Assembly (NCBI RefSeq): GCF_001831515.1
Contig: NZ_KV825628.1
Span: 1 to 64,000, forward strand
Source: Corynebacterium sp. HMSC074A01
GTDB taxonomy: Bacteria > Actinomycetota > Actinomycetes > Mycobacteriales > Mycobacteriaceae
Reading direction: 5' to 3'
Length of the DNA: 64,000 bases
Shown: positions 57,862 through 64,000 of the stretch, piece after piece
Numbering within the stretch: position 1 is the first letter of the stretch
How the letters are laid out: each line of letters starts with the position of its first letter
Translations under genes and position numbers: made by a program
The notes under the pieces: generated by a model
The model's database searches: none
Seen by the model: the letters and a program-made list of their open reading frames with translations, nothing else
What the model was told of the DNA's origin: nothing

Positions 57862-58506
57862 CTAGCTGCCCGCCTCCACCCAGCGATGGCCCGCGTCCTT
57901 CGTCTCCGCGGTGCCCTGGGTGGAGGCGGCGAGCTGAGCGTCGACGCGCTCGCGCTCCCCCGGCGCGAACGCCAGCGTGTAGGTGGCTTGCGCGCCGTAG
58001 GCGATGTCCACGACCTCGATGCCGGCGTTGCGCAGCTCAGATTCGATCCGCCCGGCCTCGGCGTGCGGCAGGTTCACGGTGACCAGTTCCCGCAGGTTCC
58101 GCGTTGCCCGCGGCGTGACTTCCAGCGTGTCGGAAACGGCGTTGGTGTATGCGCTGACCAGCCCGCCGGTGCCCAGTTTGGTCCCGCCGAAGTAGCGGAT
58201 GACCACGGCGCACACGTTCATCAGCCCCGAGCCTTTCAGCACTTCCAGCATCGGCGTGCCGGCGGTGCCGGAGGGCTCGCCGTCGTCGGAGGAGCGCTCG
58301 ATTGGCAGCGCGCCGTCGACATGCACGATGAAGGCGGAGCAGTGATGTCGAGCGTCGGGAAACGCTTCGCGGGCGGCGTGGATGAACTCGCGGGCTTCTT
58401 CCTCCGATTCGACCCGCCCGACCCAGGTGATGAAGCGGGAGCGTTTAATTTCAAGCTCGCTGGTGGCGGGCGCGCCGGCGGCTGGCAGGTCGTAGGAGGT
58501 CAGCAT
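57862..58506 (-). CDS. YigZ/IMPACT family protein
   Basis: Product of 214 residues. The N-terminal UPF0029/IMPACT domain carries EIKRSRFITWVGRV, SDDGEPSGTAG and VIRYFGGTKLGTGGLV. The C-terminal half is the DUF1949-like domain. Related eukaryotic IMPACT modulates GCN2; the bacterial role is unclear. TACACT lies nine bases before the ATG. Confidence 0.9.
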   Translation of the reverse strand: MLTSYDLPAAGAPATSELEIKRSRFITWVGRVESEEEAREFIHAAREAFPDARHHCSAFIVHVDGALPIERSSDDGEPSGTAGTPMLEVLKGSGLMNVCAVVIRYFGGTKLGTGGLVSAYTNAVSDTLEVTPRATRNLRELVTVNLPHAEAGRIESELRNAGIEVVDIAYGAQATYTLAFAPGERERVDAQLAASTQGTAETKDAGHRWVEAGS

Positions 58507-58515
58507 AAGCCCTTA

Positions 58516-58521
58516 AGTGTA
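58516..58521 (-). promoter_or_regulatory. -10 hexamer of the YigZ gene
   Basis: TACACT on the minus strand, nine bases before the ATG. Confidence 0.4.
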
Positions 58522-58552
58522 GCGAGTCATTGCAGCGCCTCTGTCACCTCCT

Positions 58553-58558
58553 TAGGCT
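58553..58558 (+). promoter_or_regulatory. -10 hexamer of treZ (leaderless)
   Basis: TAGGCT ends seven bases before the ATG at 58566. Confidence 0.45.
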
Positions 58559-58565
58559 TGGGGCC

Positions 58566-60317
58566 ATGGTTGAATCACATGTTGCTCCTGCCCGCTTCGA
58601 GGTGTGGGCCCCCCGCGCGCACCAGGTTCGCGTCCACCTCGAAGGCACAGACTTCGCGCTTGCAACCGACAGTGCGCGCGAGGGCTGGTGGGTGCTCGAC
58701 GACATCGCGCCGCAGCCCGGCACGCGTTATTCTTTCTCGCTGTATAACGGCACGCAGTGGTCGCATCCCATGCCGGATCCCCGCACCCGCGCGCAGCCCG
58801 ACGGCGTGCACGGGCCTTCCGAGGTGGTCAGCACCGAGTTCTCCTGGACCGACAGCGCATGGGCGGGCATCGAGACCAAAGACCTGCGCATCTACGAGCT
58901 GCACGTGGGCACCTTCAGCCCGGAGGGCACCTTCGCGGGCGTGATAAGCAAGCTGGATCACCTGTCTGAGCTTGGGATTAACGCCATTGAGCTGATGCCT
59001 GTGCAGCCTTTCCCCGGCACGCGCAATTGGGGCTACGACGGCGTCGACTGGTTCGCCGTCCACGAGGCCTACGGTGGGCGCGAGGGGCTGAAAAAGCTTA
59101 TCGACGCCGCGCATTCCCGCGGCATCGCCATCCTCCTCGACGTGGTGTACAACCACTTCGGCCCGGAGGGCAATTACAACAACGCCTTCGGCCCCTACCT
59201 CGCGGGCGGGCGCACCGGCTGGGGCGAGGTGATTAATCTTTCCGGCCCGGGCTCCGACGAAGTGCGCGCCTACGTGCTCGATGCGGTGCGCCAGTGGTTG
59301 GATGAGTTCCACGTTGACGGGCTGCGCCTGGACGCGGTGCAGACGTACGACGACCGCCGCGCGTTTTCCATCATGGAGGAGATCACCCGCCTCGCTGACG
59401 AGATTGCCGCCGAGACGGGCATTCCGCGCACTGTCATCGCTGAATCCGACCAGAACGACCCGCGCCTGATCAGCGACGTCGATCGCGGCGGCTACGGTTT
59501 GTCCGGGCAGTGGCTCGACGACGTCCACCACGGCATCCACACCCTGGTTACCGGCGAGAATCAGGGCTACTACGTGGACTATGGCACGATGGATATCCTC
59601 GCCGACACGCTGCGCCACGGTTACCGCTTCCGCGATTCCTACTCGCGGTACCGGGGCCGCACCCACGGCCGCGAGCTGGACCTAGCCCACGCCGCGCCCT
59701 GGAAGCTGGTCACCTACACCACCACCCACGACCAGACCGGCAACCGGGCGGCCGGGGATCGTCCGAGCCAGAACCTTACGCCTGCGCAACTGGTGCTCAA
59801 GGCCGCGGTGGTCTTCCACTCCCCGTTTACCCCGATGCTGTTTATGGGCGAGGAGTTCGCCGCGCAGACGCCCTTCCCCTTCTTTGTCTCGCATACCGAT
59901 GAGGGCCTGCTCGAGGGCACTCGCCTGGGCCGTCTCGAGGAGTTCTCGCGACAAGGCTGGGACGCGACAGATGTCCCCGACCCCGCGAGCCCTGACACCT
60001 ACGAGCAGGCGAAACTCGACTGGGAGTTCTCGGAGCAGCAGCAAGACGTCCTTGACGCCTACCAACGCCTACTGCAGCTGCGCAGCGAGCACAGCTGCAA
60101 CCGCGAGGACCTGCGCAACTTACGCGTCGAACACGGTGAACGGTGGCTGACCATGGCCAACGACAGTGATGACGCCGTCGTCCTCGCCGCGAACTTCAGC
60201 GACGATCCGGCCACCGTGCCCGTCGGCGGCACGCTTGTGTACTCCTTCACCTCTCCTGAGGTCGGCGCGGACGAGACCGTGCTCGATCCGTGGGGTTTTG
60301 CCTATATCAAGCGCTAG
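58566..60317 (+). CDS. treZ: Maltooligosyltrehalose trehalohydrolase
   Basis: Product of 583 residues. An N-terminal CBM48-like domain (RFEVWAPRAHQVRVHLEG) is followed by a GH13 barrel with VVYNHFGPEGN, HVDGLRLDAVQTY (nucleophile Asp), VIAESDQNDPR (acid/base Glu) and TTTHDQTGNRAAG. It releases trehalose from the product of TreY. treZ and treY are 3 kb apart here and not in one operon. The stop shares CTAG with the convergent ilvA stop. Confidence 0.96.
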   Translation: MVESHVAPARFEVWAPRAHQVRVHLEGTDFALATDSAREGWWVLDDIAPQPGTRYSFSLYNGTQWSHPMPDPRTRAQPDGVHGPSEVVSTEFSWTDSAWAGIETKDLRIYELHVGTFSPEGTFAGVISKLDHLSELGINAIELMPVQPFPGTRNWGYDGVDWFAVHEAYGGREGLKKLIDAAHSRGIAILLDVVYNHFGPEGNYNNAFGPYLAGGRTGWGEVINLSGPGSDEVRAYVLDAVRQWLDEFHVDGLRLDAVQTYDDRRAFSIMEEITRLADEIAAETGIPRTVIAESDQNDPRLISDVDRGGYGLSGQWLDDVHHGIHTLVTGENQGYYVDYGTMDILADTLRHGYRFRDSYSRYRGRTHGRELDLAHAAPWKLVTYTTTHDQTGNRAAGDRPSQNLTPAQLVLKAAVVFHSPFTPMLFMGEEFAAQTPFPFFVSHTDEGLLEGTRLGRLEEFSRQGWDATDVPDPASPDTYEQAKLDWEFSEQQQDVLDAYQRLLQLRSEHSCNREDLRNLRVEHGERWLTMANDSDDAVVLAANFSDDPATVPVGGTLVYSFTSPEVGADETVLDPWGFAYIKR

Positions 60318-61621
60318 CCCGCGACGATGAACTCGTACTCCGGGGTGCCGGGCTTGAGCTGGCGGCACTCGATGACCGAGTCCGCCATGCGCTCCAGCAG
60401 CGGCTCGAGATCGCTGGCGCGGGTCAGCTCAATGCCGACGAGCGCCGCCCCGGTCTCGCGGTTGTTCTTCTTCAAGTACTCGAACAACACGATGTCGTCG
60501 TCCTCGCCCAGGATGTCGGTGAGGAAGGTGCGCAGCTGGCCCGGTTCCTGCGGGAAGTTGACCAAGAAGTAGTGCTTCAGACCGCGGTGGACGAGTGAGC
60601 GTTCCATGACCTCGGCGTAGCGCAGTACATCATTGTTGCCGCCGGAGATCACGCACACCACAGTGCTACCCGGCTGGATCTTCATGCCAGCCAGACCAGC
60701 AACCGAGAGGGCACCGGCCGGCTCGGCGATGATCCCCTCGTTCTGGTACAGCGCGAGCATCTCCGTGCACACCGCGCCCTCGTCGGCGCGCAGCAGGTGG
60801 GTGCGCCCCTGGTTGTGCTCAATGACCTCGAAGGGGAATTCGCCGATGCGCTTGACCGCCGCGCCGTCGACGAAGGGGTCAATATCAGTCAGGGTGACCG
60901 GGCTGCCATGCTCGAGGGCGGCGTGCAGCGAGGCCGCGCCGCTCGGCTCCACGCCAACGACCGCAGTGCGCGGGGACATATCGGCAACGTAGGAGACGAT
61001 GCCGCCGAGCAGGCCGCCGCCGCCGACGGGCACCATGATGGTGTCCAGCTCGCGGCCGAGGCCGGTCAGCTGCGCGAGGATCTCGGCGGCGACGGTGCCC
61101 TGGCCGATCACGGTGTCGCGCGCGTCAAAGGGCTCGATCATGGTCGCGCCGCGCTCCGCCGCGTCCGCGCGGGCGGCCTCCGCTGCCTCGTCGAAGGTGT
61201 TGCCGGTGACAACGAGTTCTACGAAGTCCCCGCCGTGGACCAGGATGCGGTCGCGCTTCTGCTTCGGCGTGGGCTTCGGCACGAAAATCTTGCCCTGGAT
61301 GCCCATCGCCCGGCAGGCATAGGCCACGCCTTGTGCATGGTTGCCTGCCGACGCCGCCACCACGCCCGCAGCACGCTGTGTGTCGCTGAGACGCGAGATG
61401 TTGTAGTACGCGCCCCGGATCTTGTAGGAGCGCACGTCCTGCAGGTCCTCGCGCTTGAGGTAGATATCAGCCTCGTACTGCTGCGACAGGCGCGGGCAGT
61501 ACTGCAGCGGGGTGGGCTCAATCACCGAGGAAATCTTTGCCTGAGCTGCCTGAATATCTGCCGCGTGGACCGGCTGGTAGTTGCTCGTGGATGGCTGTGT
61601 GTGCTCGGTGCCTGCATTCAT
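60314..61621 (-). CDS. ilvA: Threonine dehydratase, single ACT-like domain
   Basis: Product of 435 residues. The PLP Lys is in VRSYKIRGAYYNIS, and ASAGNHAQGVAYA and PVGGGGLLGGIVS are the other fold-type II blocks. The C-terminal regulatory region (about 345-435) is short, as in C. glutamicum IlvA. It deaminates threonine to 2-oxobutyrate for isoleucine and is normally inhibited by isoleucine. The start at 61621 lies eight bases after TAGACT; the longer upstream frame is not supported. Confidence 0.95.
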   Translation of the reverse strand: MNAGTEHTQPSTSNYQPVHAADIQAAQAKISSVIEPTPLQYCPRLSQQYEADIYLKREDLQDVRSYKIRGAYYNISRLSDTQRAAGVVAASAGNHAQGVAYACRAMGIQGKIFVPKPTPKQKRDRILVHGGDFVELVVTGNTFDEAAEAARADAAERGATMIEPFDARDTVIGQGTVAAEILAQLTGLGRELDTIMVPVGGGGLLGGIVSYVADMSPRTAVVGVEPSGAASLHAALEHGSPVTLTDIDPFVDGAAVKRIGEFPFEVIEHNQGRTHLLRADEGAVCTEMLALYQNEGIIAEPAGALSVAGLAGMKIQPGSTVVCVISGGNNDVLRYAEVMERSLVHRGLKHYFLVNFPQEPGQLRTFLTDILGEDDDIVLFEYLKKNNRETGAALVGIELTRASDLEPLLERMADSVIECRQLKPGTPEYEFIVAG

Positions 61622-61629
61622 GGTGGATA

Positions 61630-61635
61630 AGTCTA
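61630..61635 (-). promoter_or_regulatory. -10 hexamer of ilvA (leaderless)
   Basis: TAGACT on the minus strand, eight bases before the ATG. Confidence 0.45.
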
Positions 61636-61779
61636 TCCCTTCGCAGGCAGTGGTGTGTCGCGACCTCGGATTCCACTTGAACGTGCGGTGGTTCACCGAG
61701 AGTTCACCCCAGATTTTCCTGGCAACTACCTGGCGAAAATACGCTGGCTCCAAGCTTCAATTACGCAGAAAGGTGCCCC

Positions 61780-63678
61780 ATGTCCACGCTTCCCCGTTCC
61801 TCCCGCCGCGCGCTGACGCTTCCTGCCGTCGCAGCGCTCGCGGCCGGTCTCGTCGCTGTCGCACCGGCCGATGCCGCAGTCGTCGCCCAGCCTGTCTACG
61901 ACCAGGCCGCGGATTCCAGCGTCGCGGTCAAGACCCTGGGGTCCTACGGCACGGGCGTGTTCGATGAGTCGGCGGCGGAGATTGTGGCCTACCACGCGGC
62001 GTCGAAAAGGCTGCTCACGGTAAACGCGAACTCTGGCAAGATCGACGTGCTGGACGTGTCCAACCCTGCTGCGCCGACCAAGGTCGGCGAAGTCGACGGC
62101 GGCAAGGACACCACCATCAACTCCGTCGCCGTGCGCGCCGACGGCCTTGCCGTAGCCACCGTCGAGCCCAACGCGGATAAGACGGCTCCGGGCGAGGTGA
62201 TTTTCTTCGACGCCGGTGCGGAAACACTCGGCGAGGTGCTCGGGCGCGTGGGCGTCGGCCCCCTGCCGGACATGGTCACCATTACCCCGGAGGGCGACTA
62301 CGCCCTGGTGGCTAATGAGGGCGAGCCCGCCGAAGACTACTCGGTCGACCCAGAGGGCACGGTGTCGGTGATCAGCCTGCCGAAGGACCTCGCCGCGCCT
62401 GCGGCAGACGCCGTGCGCACCGCCGATTTCCGCGCGTTCGAGGGCACGTTGGCGAACAAGGGCGTGCACATCTTCGGGCAGGTGGGGGCGTCGACAAGCG
62501 AGGCGCAAAACCTCGAGCCGGAGTACATCGCGGTCGACAGGGGCAAGGCGTACGTCACGCTGCAGGAAAACAATGCGGTCGCCGTCGTCGACATCGCTTC
62601 TGCCAAGGTGGAGGACGTCTGGCCGCTGGGCTACATCGATCGCCGCGAGGTGCCTTTCGACGCCTCCGATAAGGACGGCAAGATCAACATCACCAACTGG
62701 CCGGTCAAGTCGATCCTGCAGCCAGATTCCATCGCTGCCTACAACGTCGACGGGAAAACCTACCTGGTGCTGGCCAACGAAGGCGACGCCCGCGACTGGG
62801 ACGGCTACTCCGAGGAGGCACGTCTGAAGAAGTTCGGCTCCAAGGGCATCGCCCCGATCTGCGAGGACTACGCGGGCCTTTCCGCCGACGAGCTGGACAC
62901 ACTCCAGTCCGACGAGCAGCTGGGTCGGCTGAACATGACCACCGCCTTCGGCCTCAACGAGGAAAAGGGCTGCTACGACGACCTGTACGCCTTCGGTGGC
63001 CGCAGCTTTTCCATCTTCACCGCCGACGGCACGCGCGTATTCGACTCCGGGGCCGACTTCGAGGAGATCACCGCTCGCGTCCTGCCGGACAACTTCAACT
63101 CCAACCACACTGAGACTTCCTTTGAGACCCGCTCGGACGATAAAGGCCCGGAGCCGGAAGGCGTCACTGTCGGCGAGGTCAACGGCCGCACCTACGCGTT
63201 TGTCGGCTTCGAGCGGCTCGGCGGCGTGATCGTCTACGACATCACCGACCCAAAGGATGCGAAGTACCAGGCCTACATCAACAACCGCGACTTCTCCATC
63301 AACATGGAGGAGCTCGAAGAAGAGGCGCTTGCCGACGGGCTGTCGGAGGTCGGCGACCTCGGGGCCGAAGGCCTCATGTTTATCCCCGCCGCGGACTCAC
63401 CCAATGGCGAGGCGTTGTTGGCAGTGGGCAACGAGGTTTCCGGCACCACGACCCTGTTTTCGGTCACCTCCCTGCTGGAGAAGCCAGTCAACCCGGGTGC
63501 GGACCAGAGTGAGGGCAAGGACGGCTCCTCGACCGCGGGCAAGGTCGCAGCAGCCATCGCCGGCGTGCTCGGCGTCATCGCTGCGGTTGTTGCCGCGGGC
63601 GTGTCGATGGGGTGGCTGCACAACCCTATCGACCAGATCCTCAGCCAGCTGCCACAGTTGCCAGGCCTTCCCCGCTAA
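61780..63678 (+). CDS. Choice-of-anchor I family exported protein with C-terminal membrane anchor
   Basis: Product of 632 residues. A signal peptide (RSSRRALTLPAVAALAAGL, cleavage after ADA near residue 32) leads into a beta-propeller-like region (about 45-560) with repeats such as LLTVNANSGKIDVLDVSNP, PDMVTITPEGDYALVANEGEP and EPEGVTVGEVNGRTYAFVGFERLGGVIVYDI (listed as separate short blocks). A Ser/Gly linker and a membrane helix (about 587-608) end the chain, then WLHNPIDQILSQLPQLPG. It may be a phytase- or phosphatase-like envelope protein; the function is not established. AAAGG precedes the ATG. Confidence 0.82.
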   Translation: MSTLPRSSRRALTLPAVAALAAGLVAVAPADAAVVAQPVYDQAADSSVAVKTLGSYGTGVFDESAAEIVAYHAASKRLLTVNANSGKIDVLDVSNPAAPTKVGEVDGGKDTTINSVAVRADGLAVATVEPNADKTAPGEVIFFDAGAETLGEVLGRVGVGPLPDMVTITPEGDYALVANEGEPAEDYSVDPEGTVSVISLPKDLAAPAADAVRTADFRAFEGTLANKGVHIFGQVGASTSEAQNLEPEYIAVDRGKAYVTLQENNAVAVVDIASAKVEDVWPLGYIDRREVPFDASDKDGKINITNWPVKSILQPDSIAAYNVDGKTYLVLANEGDARDWDGYSEEARLKKFGSKGIAPICEDYAGLSADELDTLQSDEQLGRLNMTTAFGLNEEKGCYDDLYAFGGRSFSIFTADGTRVFDSGADFEEITARVLPDNFNSNHTETSFETRSDDKGPEPEGVTVGEVNGRTYAFVGFERLGGVIVYDITDPKDAKYQAYINNRDFSINMEELEEEALADGLSEVGDLGAEGLMFIPAADSPNGEALLAVGNEVSGTTTLFSVTSLLEKPVNPGADQSEGKDGSSTAGKVAAAIAGVLGVIAAVVAAGVSMGWLHNPIDQILSQLPQLPGLPR

Positions 63679-63870
63679 TGGGGTGTACGGGTGCCCACAT
63701 AGTTTTGCAGTAAAAGCCAGTTGAGCTGCGACGGGTGTGGGCATCCCGCCTGGTAGCGCCACTGCACTATCCAAATCGTTATAAACCTGCTACTTTTTCT
63801 AACGACCTTGCTGTAATCGTCCAGTCGATTCACGGCTAAGCACAGAGATTCCCACGAGGAGCACACAACT

Positions 63871-64000
63871 ATGAAGCGTATTTCTACCGCCGTTGTCGCC
63901 GCCGCGACCGCACTGGCCATGACCGCAACCCCGGCATTCGCTGCCGAGGAGAACCAGAACGACCAGAACGTCACTGGCACTGACCAGGGCACCGAGAACA
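63871..64000 (+). CDS. Start of a secreted protein, 3' end outside window
   Basis: The first 43 codons are visible: a signal peptide MKRISTAVVAAATALAM ending at PAFA-A, then an acidic Glu/Asn/Gln-rich mature start. GAGGAG lies ten bases before the ATG. It is too short to assign. The spacer upstream (63679-63870) is AT-rich with no other feature recognised. Confidence 0.75.
   Translation, partial: MKRISTAVVAAATALAMTATPAFAAEENQNDQNVTGTDQGTEN

Overview
The window looks like a chromosomal segment of a high-GC Corynebacterium (mycolate actinobacterium; species not resolved). The evidence is the block ffh-ftsY-smc-acyP-(AgcS)-mutM-rnc-DUF177-sepIVA, which parallels the mycobacterial Rv2921c-Rv2927c order, and the block pyk-lgt-trpC-like-TIGR02234-hisI-hisF-impA-hisA-hisH-MFS-(small TM)-hisB-hisC-hisD followed by YbjN, TetR, glgX, treY and relS, which matches the order I recall from C. 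glutamicum. No rRNA, tRNA, CRISPR array, insertion sequence or prophage was seen. Most of the window is ordinary core genome; the left edge is accessory-like.

Layout. 1-3.9 kb: a large secreted surface protein running off the left edge, an AT-rich gap, and an orphan C-terminal piece of a similar surface protein lying directly behind rpsP. 3.9-7.2 kb: rpsP and a divergent OafA-type acyltransferase with a fused SGNH domain. 7.2-19.4 kb (minus strand): targeting, chromosome and division block (ffh, ftsY, smc, acyP, sodium:alanine symporter, mutM, rnc, DUF177, sepIVA). 19.4-30.5 kb: gdhA, glycerate kinase, a small unknown gene, a GalT-like DUF4921 protein, an M20 amidohydrolase, glycogen phosphorylase, fused pabAB and pabC. 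30.6-45.3 kb (minus strand): a UvrA2-like ATPase, pyk, lgt, an IGPS paralogue with altered catalytic residues, and a his operon (hisDCB, small TM, MFS, hisH, hisA, impA, hisF, hisI) tightly coupled by overlaps. 45.4-64 kb: YbjN-like protein, membrane protein and lipoprotein, TetR-glgX, exonuclease-BRCT, unknown gene, treY-relS, S4 protein, small membrane protein, YigZ, treZ, ilvA, a cell-envelope choice-of-anchor I protein, and the start of another secreted protein.

Glycogen and trehalose metabolism is spread over the window (glgP, glgX, treY, treZ). With the UvrA2, pyk, lgt and his genes, this is a housekeeping region with short spacers. Many genes carry a TANNNT -10 hexamer only 7-10 bases before the start codon, the signature of leaderless transcripts.

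The most unusual item is a dispersed repeat family: perfect or near-perfect 20-bp palindromes AAAYGGAGCTAGCTCCATTT placed exactly 69 bp apart, with a conserved core between them in strict register, at three intergenic loci (10.8, 30.5 and 57.7 kb). Each array begins and ends with a palindrome. I do not recognise it as a named element.
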